Positions 25,896 to 34,164 of a stretch of 64,000 nucleotides of DNA are shown here, in pieces (the first letter of the stretch is position 1; each line of letters opens with the position of its first letter). The stretch comes from Ferrovibrio sp. MS7 (GTDB lineage: Bacteria > Pseudomonadota > Alphaproteobacteria > Ferrovibrionales > Ferrovibrionaceae), in contig NZ_JBBKBA010000001.1 in assembly GCF_038404985.1 (NCBI RefSeq), forward strand, positions 2,198,001 to 2,262,000, given 5' to 3'. The position numbers were made by a program, and so were the translations under genes. The notes below the pieces were generated by a model, which saw only the letters and a list, made by a program, of their open reading frames with translations, was not told the origin of the DNA and did not search any database.

Positions 25896-26022
25896 GTCGT
25901 CATGCGCGGACTTGATCCGCGCATCTCAGTGTGAATTGGAGAAAGATGCCCGGGCTCTAAGCGCACGCCGCTGAAGGCGGCGTGGGCGCAGAGGCCCGAA
26001 GGGCAGGCCCGGGCATGACGAC
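25896..26022. repeat. intergenic REP-like mosaic element B
   Basis: GTCATGCGCGGACTTGATCCGCGCATC opens the element (given in parts: GTCATGCGCGG, CCGCGCATC), then AGATGCCCGGGC, an inner hairpin ACGCCGC-TGAAG-GCGGCGT, GGCCCGAAGGGC and CCCGGGCATGACGACG. A degenerate second copy follows. Confidence 0.7.
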
Positions 26023-26036
26023 GTGAAATTGCATGA

Positions 26037-26115
26037 TGCCCAGGTCTCTGTATGCGCGCGAACGCTTAAAGCGTTCGTCGGCGCACGAGCCCGAAGGGCT
26101 TTGGCTCGTATGATG
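26037..26115. repeat. partial second copy of the mosaic element
   Basis: GATGCCCAGGTC, an inner hairpin GAACGCTT-A-AAGCGTTC, GGCGCACGAGCCCGAAGGGCT and CTCGTATGATGAGG follow the same order as the full element but lack its left arm. The remaining sequence to 26203 holds no gene that I can support. Confidence 0.5.
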
Positions 26116-26203
26116 AGGGGTAAAAACGGGGCAATCCCCACAGGCTTAGCCCACCGGCATCGATCCCTATACGAATGGACTAGAAGGGGCCCATATGGGC
26201 AAT

Positions 26204-26224
26204 AAAAAAGGCGCCGCTGGCGCC
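26204..26224 (-). terminator. intrinsic terminator downstream of the AAKK mini-gene
   Basis: On the minus strand GGCGCC-AGC-GGCGCC is followed by TTTTTT, a compact terminator. It ends a transcript running from the tiny lysine-rich gene through its out-of-frame tail. Confidence 0.75.
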
Positions 26225-26245
26225 CGTGAAAATCTGTCTGATGTT

Positions 26246-26380
26246 TTACTTCCTACCCAGTTTTACCCCCTTGAGCGGGGGAGGGTGGAACTCGAGCTCC
26301 ACGCCGGCGCCGTAATCCCGGTCGTCGATGTGGAGCTCGAGGCCATAATCATAAGACGAAGAATTACTTCTTCTTCGCGG
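26246..26380 (-). other. coding-like tail in the +1 frame downstream of the AAKK mini-gene
   Basis: Just after the mini-gene stop, the +1 frame reads SNSSSYDYG, then LELHIDDRDYGAGVELEF, then HPPPLKGVKLGRK and a TAA at 26248-26246. The codons are GC-ending as in genuine genes of this genome, and the sequence has an alternating beta-strand pattern. There is no start codon or ribosome site in this frame, and a TGA closes it upstream, so it can only be expressed by a +1 shift near the mini-gene's last lysine codons, or it is a remnant of a frameshifted longer gene. Confidence 0.45.
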
Positions 26381-26459
26381 CCTTCTTGGCGGCCTTCTTC
26401 ACGACCTTCTTAGCGGCCTTCTTGACGGCCTTCTTAGCAGCCTTCTTCTTAGCAGCCAT
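26364..26459 (-). CDS. 31-residue lysine/alanine-repeat (histone H1-like) peptide
   Basis: MAAKKKAAKKAV followed by further KKAAKK units to KKAAKKK and TAA; 17 lysines in 31 residues. GGAGGAGAAC ahead of the ATG is a perfect ribosome site, and a terminator lies 140 bases beyond the stop, so this is a transcribed and translated unit rather than chance. Such AAKK tails bind nucleic acid in histone H1-like proteins. The same kind of tail is fused to MTA phosphorylase at 31030. Two palindromes sit immediately upstream. The true product may be longer if frameshifting into the downstream tail occurs. Confidence 0.7.
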   Translation of the reverse strand: MAAKKKAAKKAVKKAAKKVVKKAAKKAAKKK

Positions 26460-26478
26460 GTTCTCCTCCATGGATTAA

Positions 26479-26523
26479 GCGGTTCACCTGAACCGCACGA
26501 AGTTTCGAGAAATGTTTCTCGAA
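26479..26523. promoter_or_regulatory. two palindromes in the leader of the AAKK mini-gene
   Basis: GCGGTTCA-CC-TGAACCGC (26479-26496) and TTCGAGAAA-TG-TTTCTCGAA (26504-26523) lie 20-65 bases upstream of the ATG. As RNA they form two stacked hairpins; as DNA they could be dimer-binding sites. The AT-rich stretch from there to 26718 presumably holds the promoter, but I cannot assign its elements. Confidence 0.55.
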
Positions 26524-26718
26524 CATCATTTCTGTAGCATAGAGATTGCCTGTTAACCACTAAATCTTGCGTCGGCGCAGAATTTTTTTGACAGCGTGAT
26601 TTTTTTGCCATAGGCGCCGAAAAGAAGCCGAACGAGAACGGAATGCATCGTCCTGTTTTCTTCTCATCGATGCTGTTTGCAGCACACAAATTCTGTCGCT
26701 GCAAAATTTCCGACATAT

Positions 26719-26745
26719 AAAAAAGCCGCATGAAATGCGGCTTTT
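26719..26745 (-). terminator. bidirectional intrinsic terminator after hemF
   Basis: AAAAAGCCGCAT-GAA-ATGCGGCTTTTT: a 12-bp stem with T-runs on both strands, four bases beyond the hemF stop. Confidence 0.85.
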
Positions 26746-26749
26746 TCAG

Positions 26750-27640
26750 CTATGGCCATTTCACTTCTGGCGGCATCGACATCAGGATCGCTTCGGTGTT
26801 GCCGCCGGTCTTCAGACCGAATGTTGTGCCGCGATCATAGATCAGATTGAACTCGACATAGCGGCCGCGGCGGACGAGCTGATGTTCGCGATCAGCGTCG
26901 CTCCAGGTCTCGTGCATGCGTTTTTGGACGATTTTTGGGTAGGCGGCGAGGAACGATTCGCCGACCGCTTTGGTGAAGGCGAAATCCTGATTCCAATCAC
27001 CGCTGGAGAGGTTGTCGTAGAAGATGCCGCCGGCACCGCGCGGCTCGTTGCGGTGCGGTAGGAAGAAGTACTCGTCGCACCATTTCTTGAAGCGCGGATA
27101 GTAATCCGGGTTGAACGGATCGCAGGCGCTGCGCATCGCGGCATGGAAGTCGGCGGCGTCTTCCTCGTTCGGCCGCATCGGCGTCAGATCGGCGCCGCCG
27201 CCGAACCAGGCGCGGCTGGTGGCGATAAAACGCGTATTCATATGCACCGCGGGCACCTTGGGCGAGCGCATATGCGCCACCAGCGAGATGCCGCTGGCCC
27301 AGAACTGGCCATCTTCCGCCGCACCGGGAATCTGTTTGCGGAATTCCTCGCTGAATTCGCCGTGTACGGTGGAGACGTTGACGCCGACCTTCTCGAAGAC
27401 CCGGCCGCGCATCACGCTCATCACGCCGCCGCCGCCACCCGGACGGTCCCAGGCCTTGCGCTCGAAGCGGCCGGCAGGCAGCGACGCATGCGGCGTGCCC
27501 TGCAGATCATCTTCCAGTTTCTCGAAGGCGGCGCAGATAAGATCGCGGAGGTTGACGAACCATGCGGCGGCCTTGGCCTTGCGCTCCTCGAGTTCGGTCT
27601 TATTCAATACAGGGGCATCCGCCATGGTCACGCTGCTCAT
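26750..27640 (-). CDS. hemF: oxygen-dependent coproporphyrinogen III oxidase
   Basis: HemF converts coproporphyrinogen III to protoporphyrinogen IX in aerobic heme synthesis. 296 residues, normal length. Signature blocks: [25 protein letters not shown] (in parts), [22 protein letters not shown] and [14 protein letters not shown], then [31 protein letters not shown] near the end. GGAG lies 11 bases before the ATG; a second ATG five codons in (MADAPVL) is possible. It lies downstream of trmL on the same strand. Confidence 0.95.
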   Translation of the reverse strand: MSSVTMADAPVLNKTELEERKAKAAAWFVNLRDLICAAFEKLEDDLQGTPHASLPAGRFERKAWDRPGGGGGVMSVMRGRVFEKVGVNVSTVHGEFSEEFRKQIPGAAEDGQFWASGISLVAHMRSPKVPAVHMNTRFIATSRAWFGGGADLTPMRPNEEDAADFHAAMRSACDPFNPDYYPRFKKWCDEYFFLPHRNEPRGAGGIFYDNLSSGDWNQDFAFTKAVGESFLAAYPKIVQKRMHETWSDADREHQLVRRGRYVEFNLIYDRGTTFGLKTGGNTEAILMSMPPEVKWP

Positions 27641-27687
27641 TATATATATGTCTCCGTTTGGGGCGGCCGGTCAGCTTCGGTGATCTG

Positions 27688-28152
27688 TCAGGCCTGCGGC
27701 GCCGAGGGGAAGCCGCCGGTCTGCCGCAATGCTTCACCGAGTACCATGGCTGCCGCCGTCGCCACATTGATCGAGCGCAATCCGGGGCGCAACGGAATGA
27801 TCAGCCGGGCATCGGCGGCTTCATGCACATAGTCCGGTGCGCCCTTGCTCTCGCGCCCCATCAGGATGATGTCGTCAGGTTGAAAGCTGAACTGGGTGTA
27901 GGGCACCGGCGCCTTGGTGGTCAGCAGCAGCAGCCGGCCGGGCGGTTTCTCGACCAGGAAATGCTGCCACGAATCATGGCGGAGGATTTCCGCCTGGTCG
28001 AGGTAATCCATCGCGGAACGGCGCACGGCAGCGACCGAGAAGGGGAAGCCGCAGGGCTCGATGACATGCACCGGCACGCCAAGGCAGGCGCCAAGCCTGA
28101 GCATTGTGCCCAGATTGGGCGGGATATCGGGTTCGAACAGGGCCAGACGCAT
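27688..28152 (-). CDS. trmL: tRNA (cytidine/uridine-34 2'-O)-methyltransferase TrmL
   Basis: SPOUT methyltransferase acting on the wobble base of tRNA-Leu with S-adenosylmethionine. 154 residues, typical. The N-terminus RLALFEPDIPPNLGTMLRLGACLG is the RNA-methylase start, and the knotted SAM site has MGRESKGAPDYVHEAAD and IPLRPGLRSINVATAAAMVLGEAL. Starts divergently from petA with 158 bp between; hemF lies 47 bp downstream. Confidence 0.92.
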   Translation of the reverse strand: MRLALFEPDIPPNLGTMLRLGACLGVPVHVIEPCGFPFSVAAVRRSAMDYLDQAEILRHDSWQHFLVEKPPGRLLLLTTKAPVPYTQFSFQPDDIILMGRESKGAPDYVHEAADARLIIPLRPGLRSINVATAAAMVLGEALRQTGGFPSAPQA

Positions 28153-28310
28153 GGCCCCGGAATGGCAGCCTAAGCTTTCGTAATCAAGCGGTTTTCCGCA
28201 CTTCCAGCCCCTGCGGCAACCTGTCGCACACGGGCGGCGGACTACTGGACATGAGCGATGGATAATGAGAAATAACGGGCTCGTTTTCCGTTACTTATCC
28301 CGAGGGAACA

Positions 28311-28847
28311 ATGGCAGGGACTGCGCCCCATTCCCAGGCTGGCAATGCCGAGCCGACCCGTCGTGACTTTATCGTCGTGGCGGCTTCGTCCTTTGCTGCG
28401 GTTGGTGCCGCCGCCGCGGCCTGGCCGTTCATCCACCAGATGAACCCCTCGGCCGACGTGCTGGCACTGTCCAGCACCGAGCTGGACCTGAGCCAGATCG
28501 CCGCCGGCCAGAGCGTCACCGTGCTGTGGCGCGGCAAGCCGGTCTTCGTGCGCCACCGCACCGAAGCCGAGATCGAGCAGGCGAAGAAGGACGACACCGC
28601 CGCCCTGCCGGATCCGGCCAAGGACGCCGATCGCGCCAAGAAGCCGCAATGGCTGGTGATGATGGGCGTCTGCACCCACCTGGGTTGCGTGCCGCTCGGC
28701 CAGAAGGGTGAATACGGCGGCTGGTTCTGCCCCTGCCATGGTTCGCACTACGACACCTCGGGCCGCATCCGCAAAGGTCCGGCGCCGGCGAACCTGCCGA
28801 TCCCGGAATACACCTTCCTCTCTGACAGCCGCATCCGCATCGGCTGA
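28311..28847 (+). CDS. petA: ubiquinol-cytochrome c reductase Rieske iron-sulfur subunit
   Basis: The Rieske protein takes an electron from ubiquinol and passes it to cytochrome c1 in the bc1 complex. 178 residues. A Tat-type N-terminus ([17 protein letters not shown], twin arginines 17-18) forms the membrane anchor. The [2Fe-2S] ligands are Cys121 and His123 in CTHLGC and Cys140 and His143 in CPCHGS; Cys126 and Cys142 form the disulfide. GAGGGAACA precedes the ATG. First gene of petABC. Confidence 0.97.
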   Translation: MAGTAPHSQAGNAEPTRRDFIVVAASSFAAVGAAAAAWPFIHQMNPSADVLALSSTELDLSQIAAGQSVTVLWRGKPVFVRHRTEAEIEQAKKDDTAALPDPAKDADRAKKPQWLVMMGVCTHLGCVPLGQKGEYGGWFCPCHGSHYDTSGRIRKGPAPANLPIPEYTFLSDSRIRIG

Positions 28848-28858
28848 GGAGCAAAAAG

Positions 28859-30103
28859 ATGGCCACGAACGAAACCGGCTTTTTCGCCAACCCCGTCGTC
28901 AAGTGGATTGAATACCGCCTGCCGGTCTTCTCCACCATCGACCACATGGTCGGCACCAAGTACCCGACGCCGAAGAATCTGAACTACTGGTGGAATTTCG
29001 GCTCGCTCGCCGGCCTCTGCCTGGTGGTGCAGATCATCACCGGCATCGTGCTGGTGATGCATTACACGCCGCATACCTCGATGGCGTTCGACTCGGTCGA
29101 GCACATCATGCGCGACGTGAATTACGGCTGGCTGCTGCGCTACATCCACGCCAACGGCGCGTCGATGTTCTTCATCGTGGTCTATATCCATATCTTCCGC
29201 GGCCTGTATTTCGGTTCCTACAAGAGCCCGCGTGAAATCCTGTGGTTCCTCGGCGTCATCATCCTGCTGCTGATGATGGCCACGGCGTTCATGGGCTATG
29301 TGCTGCCCTGGGGCCAGATGTCCTTCTGGGGCGCCACCGTGATCACCAACCTGTTCTCGGCGCTGCCGGGTGTGGGCGAGCCGATCGTCACCTGGCTGTG
29401 GGGCGGCTTCGCCGTCGACAACCCGACGCTGAACCGCTTCTTCTCGCTGCATTACCTGCTGCCGTTCGTCATTGTCGGCGTGGTGCTGCTGCATATCCTG
29501 GCGCTGCACCAGCATGGTTCGAACAACCCGCTGGGCATCGACGTGAAGGGCCCGCAGGACACCATCCCGTTCCACCCGTATTATACGGTGAAGGATGCGG
29601 TCGGCGTCGGCGTGTTCCTGCTCGTCTTCTCCTTCTTCGTGTTCTATCAGCCGAACATGCTGGGCCATCCGGACAACTACATTCCGGCCAACCCGCTGGT
29701 GACGCCGGCGCATATCGTGCCGGAATGGTACTTCCTGCCGTTCTACGCCATCCTGCGCTCGGTGCCCGACAAGCTCGGCGGCGTGCTGCTGATGTTCGGC
29801 GCCATCGCCATCCTGTTCCTGCTGCCCTGGCTCGATACCTCCAAGGTGCGCTCGGCCAAGTTCCGCCCGATCTACAAGCAGTTCAGCTGGATTTTCCTGC
29901 TGGTCTGCGTCGGCCTGACCTGGGCTGGCGGCAAGCCGGCGGAAGGCATGTACCTGATCATCGCGCGTATCTGCACGGCATACTATTTCATCCACTTCCT
30001 GGTGGTGATGCCGCTGGTCGGCTGGTTTGAAAAGCCGAACAAGCTGCCGGCCTCGATTGCCGAACCGGTGCTCAAGCCGGCCAGCGCCGCGGCGGGGGAG
30101 TAA
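28859..30103 (+). CDS. petB: cytochrome b subunit of bc1 complex
   Basis: This membrane subunit carries hemes bL and bH and both quinone sites. 414 residues with eight or more helices. Heme-ligand histidines occur in [13 protein letters not shown] and [17 protein letters not shown] (helix B) and in [30 protein letters not shown] (helix D, in parts). The Qo-site PEWY motif is present in [17 protein letters not shown]. It begins 11 bp after petA. Confidence 0.97.
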   Translation: MATNETGFFANPVVKWIEYRLPVFSTIDHMVGTKYPTPKNLNYWWNFGSLAGLCLVVQIITGIVLVMHYTPHTSMAFDSVEHIMRDVNYGWLLRYIHANGASMFFIVVYIHIFRGLYFGSYKSPREILWFLGVIILLLMMATAFMGYVLPWGQMSFWGATVITNLFSALPGVGEPIVTWLWGGFAVDNPTLNRFFSLHYLLPFVIVGVVLLHILALHQHGSNNPLGIDVKGPQDTIPFHPYYTVKDAVGVGVFLLVFSFFVFYQPNMLGHPDNYIPANPLVTPAHIVPEWYFLPFYAILRSVPDKLGGVLLMFGAIAILFLLPWLDTSKVRSAKFRPIYKQFSWIFLLVCVGLTWAGGKPAEGMYLIIARICTAYYFIHFLVVMPLVGWFEKPNKLPASIAEPVLKPASAAAGE

Positions 30104-30108
30104 AGCCA

Positions 30109-30909
30109 ATGAAGACCAGCATCAAGACCCTGCTCGCCGCCCTGGCGCTGACGATGGCTTCGGGCCTGACTGCCCTTCCGGCCCTCGCGGCTGGTGGTGA
30201 AGAGCTGCCGCCGCCGAAGCAGAACTGGACCTTCGGCGGTCCGTTCGGCACCTACGACCGGGCCGAGCTGCAGCGTGGCTATCAGGTCTACAAGGAAGTC
30301 TGCGCCGCCTGCCACGCCATGAAGTTCGTGGCCTTCCGCAACCTCGCCGATCCTGGCAGCCCGGGCTTCACGGCGGCCGAGGTCAAGGCGCTGGCGGCCA
30401 CGTTCCAGGTCACCGATGGCCCGAACGACTCGGGCGAGATGTTCCAGCGTCCGGGCCTGCCGCAGGACAAGTTCCCGTCGCCGTTCCCGAACGAGAAGGC
30501 GGCCCGCGCCGCCAATGGCGGTGCCTATCCGGTGGATCTTTCGCTGGTTGCCAAGTCGCGCGGCCATGGCGAAACCGGTGGTCCGGATTACATCCGCGCC
30601 CTGCTGACCGGCTATGCCGAACCGCCGGCCGGCTTCCAGCTTGGCGAAGGCCTGCACTTCAACAAGTATTTCCCCGGCCAGCAGATCGCCATGCCGAATC
30701 CGCTGAACCCGGACCAGGTGACCTTTGCCGATGGCACCAAGGCCACCGTGGAGCAGATGGCGCATGACGTTTCCGCCTTCCTGATGTGGGCCGCCGAGCC
30801 GAAGCTCGAGGACCGCAAGCGGCTGGGCTTCAAGGTGATGATCTTCCTGGTGATCCTCACCGGCCTGTTCATCGCCGCCAAGAAGCGCGTCTGGGCCAGC
30901 GTCAAGTAA
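30109..30909 (+). CDS. petC: cytochrome c1 subunit of bc1 complex
   Basis: Membrane-anchored c-type cytochrome that reduces soluble cytochrome c. 266 residues with a Sec signal peptide ending ALPALAAGG, heme-binding CAACH at 65-69, the sixth ligand methionine probably in QQIAMPNPL, and a C-terminal anchor helix VMIFLVILTGLFIAAKKRVW. An inserted region with FQRPGLPQDKFPSPFPNEKAARAANGGAYPVDLS (in parts) is typical. A terminator follows. Confidence 0.96.
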   Translation: MKTSIKTLLAALALTMASGLTALPALAAGGEELPPPKQNWTFGGPFGTYDRAELQRGYQVYKEVCAACHAMKFVAFRNLADPGSPGFTAAEVKALAATFQVTDGPNDSGEMFQRPGLPQDKFPSPFPNEKAARAANGGAYPVDLSLVAKSRGHGETGGPDYIRALLTGYAEPPAGFQLGEGLHFNKYFPGQQIAMPNPLNPDQVTFADGTKATVEQMAHDVSAFLMWAAEPKLEDRKRLGFKVMIFLVILTGLFIAAKKRVWASVK

Positions 30910-30926
30910 GCTTCATCCACAGCTTG

Positions 30927-30957
30927 AGAAAAGGCCGCCTTCGGGGCGGCCTTTTTT
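30927..30957 (+). terminator. intrinsic terminator of petABC
   Basis: AAAAGGCCGCC, loop TTCGG, GGCGGCCTTTTTT. Lies 18 bases after petC, a strong GC stem with T-run. Confidence 0.9.
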
Positions 30958-31029
30958 ATTGCGCCGGGGGGCCGCCTTTGCTTAAGTCGGCCCCGACTTT
31001 ACCCCTCTGATTCCGGGAGCGATCACCCT

Positions 31030-32100
31030 ATGGCGAAAGCTAAGAAGACGGCTAAGAAGCCAGCCAAGAAGACGGCGAAGAAATCCGCCGCCAAGCCGGC
31101 CAGCAAAGCTGCCGTGAAGAAGGCTGCGGTGAAGAAAGCCCCCGCCAAGAAAGCGGCCAAGAAGGCGCCCGTCAAGAAAGCGGCTGCGAAGCTTTCCTGG
31201 ACCAAGCCGCATATCGCCAAGTCCGGCGATCCGGTGCGCATCGGCGTGCTTGGCGGCAGCGGCCTCTATGGCATGGCCGGCCTCACCAACACCCAGTGGC
31301 GCAAGGTTTCGACGCCCTGGGGCGATCCTTCCGATGAATTGCTGTTCGGCAAGCTCGAAGGCGCCGAACTGGTATTCCTGCCCCGGCATGGCCGTGGCCA
31401 TCGCCACTCGCCGTCCGAAGTGAATTACCGCGCCAATATCGATGCGCTGAAGCGCGTCGGCTGCCACGATGTCATCTCGGTTTCGGCCTGCGGCTCGTTC
31501 AAGGAGCATCTGCCGCCGGGCAGCTTCGTCATCGTCGATCAGTTCATCGACCGCACCTTCATGCGCCAGAAGAGCTTCTTCTCCACCGGCATGGTGGCGC
31601 ATGTCTCGGCGGCCCATCCGGTCTGCCATCGCCTCGGCGATGCGCTGGAACAGGCAGCGAAGGACGCCGGCATCAATGCCCAGCGCGGCGGCACCTATCT
31701 CTGCATGGAAGGCCCGCAATTCTCCACCCAGGCCGAGAGCTTCCTCTACAAGAGCTGGGGCTGCGACGTGATCGGCATGACCAACGCGCCGGAAGCCAAG
31801 CTCGCCCGCGAGGCCGAGCTTTGCTACGCCAGCGTCGCCATGGTCACGGATTTCGATTGCTGGCATCCGGACCACGACCATGTCGATGTCGCCTCGGTGA
31901 TTCGCGTGCTGCTGGATAACGCCTCCAAGGGCCAGTCGCTGGTGGCGCATGCGGTGAAGTACCTCAAGGACCGCCCGGAGCATTGCCACCAGGGCTGCGA
32001 CCGCGCGCTCGACAATGCCCTGATCACCGCGCCGGAAAAGCGCGACCCGGCGGTGCTGAAGAAGCTCGACGCTGTCGCCGGCCGTCTGCTCAACGCCTGA
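31030..32100 (+). CDS. mtnP: S-methyl-5'-thioadenosine phosphorylase with histone H1-like N-terminal tail
   Basis: The enzyme cleaves methylthioadenosine with phosphate to adenine and methylthioribose-1-phosphate. 356 residues, about 55-65 longer than usual. The catalytic part starts near residue 69 ([13 protein letters not shown]) and contains [60 protein letters not shown] and [19 protein letters not shown]. The first 54 residues are almost entirely K, A, P, S and V ([15 protein letters not shown]..., [16 protein letters not shown]), a nucleic-acid-binding type tail that is not part of the family. The only good start is the ATG at 31030 with GGGAGCG upstream. apt follows 26 bp later, so adenine made here is salvaged next door. 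Confidence 0.92.
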   Translation: MAKAKKTAKKPAKKTAKKSAAKPASKAAVKKAAVKKAPAKKAAKKAPVKKAAAKLSWTKPHIAKSGDPVRIGVLGGSGLYGMAGLTNTQWRKVSTPWGDPSDELLFGKLEGAELVFLPRHGRGHRHSPSEVNYRANIDALKRVGCHDVISVSACGSFKEHLPPGSFVIVDQFIDRTFMRQKSFFSTGMVAHVSAAHPVCHRLGDALEQAAKDAGINAQRGGTYLCMEGPQFSTQAESFLYKSWGCDVIGMTNAPEAKLAREAELCYASVAMVTDFDCWHPDHDHVDVASVIRVLLDNASKGQSLVAHAVKYLKDRPEHCHQGCDRALDNALITAPEKRDPAVLKKLDAVAGRLLNA

Positions 32101-32126
32101 TTTCTGGAATAAGGACCAAGTCTCCC

Positions 32127-32657
32127 ATGCAGGGCATCAAGGAAAAGATCCGCACCATCCCCGATTATCCGAAGCCGGGGATCATGTTCCGCGACATCAC
32201 CACGCTGCTGCAGGATGCGCGCGGCTTCCGCAAGACCATCGACGAAATGGTGCAGCCCTTCGCCGGCACCCGCATCGACAAGGTGGTGGGCATCGAGGCG
32301 CGCGGCTTCATCCTGGGCGGCGCCATCGCGCATCAGCTTTCCATCGGCTTCGTGCCGGTGCGCAAGCGCGGCAAGCTGCCGCACAAGACCCTGGCGCAGG
32401 AATACCAGCTCGAATACGGCACCGATTCGATGGAAATTCATGTCGATGCCATCAATGAGGGCGAGAATATCCTGCTGGTCGACGATCTGATCGCCACCGG
32501 CGGCACCGCGGAAGCGGCGATCAAGCTGATCCGGCATTACAAGGGCAACGTGATCGGCGGTTCCTTCATCGTCGATCTGCCCGAACTCGGCGGCCGCAAG
32601 CGGCTTGAGGCGCTGGGCATCAAGGTGCTGGCGCTGACGGAATTCGACGGCCACTGA
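32127..32657 (+). CDS. apt: adenine phosphoribosyltransferase
   Basis: Converts adenine plus PRPP to AMP. 176 residues. Blocks: [21 protein letters not shown] at the start, [35 protein letters not shown] and the PRPP-binding [17 protein letters not shown]. The ATG at 32127 is chosen by family start; upstream in-frame codons are not conserved. It overlaps the VOC gene by one base. The coupling with mtnP makes a purine-salvage unit for methylthioadenosine. Confidence 0.96.
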   Translation: MQGIKEKIRTIPDYPKPGIMFRDITTLLQDARGFRKTIDEMVQPFAGTRIDKVVGIEARGFILGGAIAHQLSIGFVPVRKRGKLPHKTLAQEYQLEYGTDSMEIHVDAINEGENILLVDDLIATGGTAEAAIKLIRHYKGNVIGGSFIVDLPELGGRKRLEALGIKVLALTEFDGH

Positions 32658-33514
32658 TGGCGCATAACCTCATCGGCATCGACCATACCGTCGTTGCCGC
32701 CAGCGATCTGGAGGCGGCGCGGGCAACCTATGCCCGCCTCGGCTTCACGCTGACGCCGCGTGGCCGCCATATCGGCTGGGCGACGGGCAATTACTGCATC
32801 ATGTTCCAGGGCAATTACATCGAATTGCTCGGCATCGCCGAACCGGGCGGCTTCACCGCCGGGCTCGAAGACGTATTGGCGGCGAAAGGCGAGGGGCTGC
32901 ACAAGATCGTGCTCGGCTCCGATGATGCCGAGAAAAGCCGCGCCGCGCTGAGCTTAAGCGGCCTGAACCCGACGCCGGTGCAGAGCCTGAAGCGCGAATT
33001 GCAGTTGCCGGAAGGCACCGTGCTGCCGGCCTTCGCGCTGGTGCATCTGCCGCCGGAAGCCACGCCGCCGGTTTCCATGTTCATTTGCCAGCATCTGACG
33101 CCGGAATTGCTGCGCCAGCCTTCCTGGCTGCTGCATCCCAATGGCGCCACCCATCTCGCTGGCTGCGTCGTGGTCTGCGACGATCCGCTCAGCGTTGAAG
33201 AGGCTTACGAAAAGCTGTTCGGCGCCGGCTCGGCGGTGCGCACCGACCGCATGATCGCCGCCCGCATCGGCAACGAACATGTGCTGTTCGTAACGCCCAC
33301 CGATCTCGCTACGCTGTTCCCCGATCTCGATCACGACGAAAATCGCCCGACGCCCTATGTCGCCGGCATGCGGCTCCGCGTGCATAACCCGGAAGCCGCA
33401 GCGGCTTATTTCAAGGCCACCGGCGCCGACCATGTCCGCGCCATCGACGGCACCGTGCTGGTGCCTTCGGAAGCGGCGCATGGGGTGTTCCTGGAATTCA
33501 GCAGCCGGGTTTAG
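32657..33514 (+). CDS. VOC/glyoxalase-like domain protein
   Basis: 285 residues with an N-terminal glyoxalase-like fold: GIDHTVVAASDLEAARATYARLGFTLTPRGRHIGWATGNYCIMF (in parts: IDHTVVAASDLEAARATYARLGF) and a probable second repeat (LAGCVVVCDDPLSVEEAYEKLFG). Metal ligands would include the His of IDHT and a Glu in NYIELLG. Substrate unknown. TGATG overlap with apt indicates co-translation. Confidence 0.8.
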   Translation: MAHNLIGIDHTVVAASDLEAARATYARLGFTLTPRGRHIGWATGNYCIMFQGNYIELLGIAEPGGFTAGLEDVLAAKGEGLHKIVLGSDDAEKSRAALSLSGLNPTPVQSLKRELQLPEGTVLPAFALVHLPPEATPPVSMFICQHLTPELLRQPSWLLHPNGATHLAGCVVVCDDPLSVEEAYEKLFGAGSAVRTDRMIAARIGNEHVLFVTPTDLATLFPDLDHDENRPTPYVAGMRLRVHNPEAAAAYFKATGADHVRAIDGTVLVPSEAAHGVFLEFSSRV

Positions 33515-33530
33515 GCGCCTTACCGTCTCG

Positions 33531-33654
33531 CGTCACTCCCGGGCTTGACCCGGGAGTCTTTCGCAAACCCGACGAGGTGCCCGGGTCACTTTAAGCCCAC
33601 GAATGTCCTGTGGACATTCGTGGGCGCAACGGCCCGAAGGGCTGGGGCATGACG
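33531..33654. repeat. intergenic REP-like mosaic element C (left flank of toxin islet)
   Basis: CGTCACTCCCGGGCTTGACC, CGGGAGTCT, AGGTGCCCGGGTCACTTTAA, a perfect inner hairpin CCACGAATGTCC-TGT-GGACATTCGTGG, then GGGCGCAACGGCCCGAAGGGC and GGCATGACG. It is nearly the same as element D at 36363 in the same orientation. Confidence 0.8.
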
Positions 33655-33736
33655 TGATAGTTGAAGCATTGCCTCGAACCGGGCGAAGGTTAGGGCGGCA
33701 TATATTCTGGCGCCTGTAATTTAATGGATTCATAGG

Positions 33737-34147
33737 GTGACACGACCGAAATTCGATGCGATCCCACTCGGTCCATTGCCTGTGGACTTAATAAATCTGG
33801 CTCTTGGTGTGGTGCTGGCACCTGGCAATGCACGCTTAAGCGCACAGGCGCACCGGCATATGGCAACGGACCACCCAGAGGACTACCCCCTTTGCGTGGC
33901 CTCTTTAGGAAATGCGATAAAATATCCGCACTATGTCGGGCAGGGGCCGCAGCATGAGGCCAATTTTGAGTTGATCTATCGGATTCCGAGGATTGGGCCT
34001 CGCGCGATGCTTTTAGCTATCAGCATGGAGCGGGACGCAAATGGCGATTATTCGGTGCGTACCGCCTATTTGATATCTCAGGCCAAATTAGAGCACCGCC
34101 GGCAGCAAGGCCGCATAAAGCCCATAAATCAAAAAGGCCCGGCGTGA
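33737..34147 (+). CDS. candidate BECR-fold (barnase/EndoU/ColicinE5-RelE-like) nuclease, possible solo toxin
   Basis: 136 residues from a GTG start. No annotation is certain. The pattern LSAQAHRHMATDHPEDYPLCVASLGNAIKYPHYVG (in parts: AHRHMATDHPED, IKYPHYVGQGP) then FELIYRIPRIGPRAMLLAISMERDANGDYSVRTAYLIS and a tail with RRQQGRIKPI resembles phage-associated BECR nucleases, which have H..H near the start, a DPdYVG-like strand, and a tV-S-Y-like strand before an arginine-rich end. Base composition is less GC-rich than neighbours. No antitoxin-like gene is adjacent; a hairpin-rich non-coding stretch follows directly. It lies inside the repeat-flanked islet. Confidence 0.5.
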   Translation: MTRPKFDAIPLGPLPVDLINLALGVVLAPGNARLSAQAHRHMATDHPEDYPLCVASLGNAIKYPHYVGQGPQHEANFELIYRIPRIGPRAMLLAISMERDANGDYSVRTAYLISQAKLEHRRQQGRIKPINQKGPA

Positions 34148-34158
34148 GCCGAGCCTTT
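34133..34158 (+). terminator. hairpin across the stop of the BECR-like gene
   Basis: AAAGGCCCGGC-GTGA-GCCGAGCCTTT, with one mismatch; the loop is the stop codon region itself. T-run is short. Confidence 0.55.
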
Positions 34159-34164
34159 AGATTT

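Noticed and set aside
26195-26413. Plus-strand open frame opposite the AAKK mini-gene
   Set aside because: It is antisense to the lysine repeats and terminator, has a poor ribosome site and low-complexity RPS-rich translation.
26399-26731. Minus-strand frame overlapping the AAKK gene in another phase
   Set aside because: It gives arginine/leucine-rich low-complexity sequence and crosses the palindromes and AT-rich leader.
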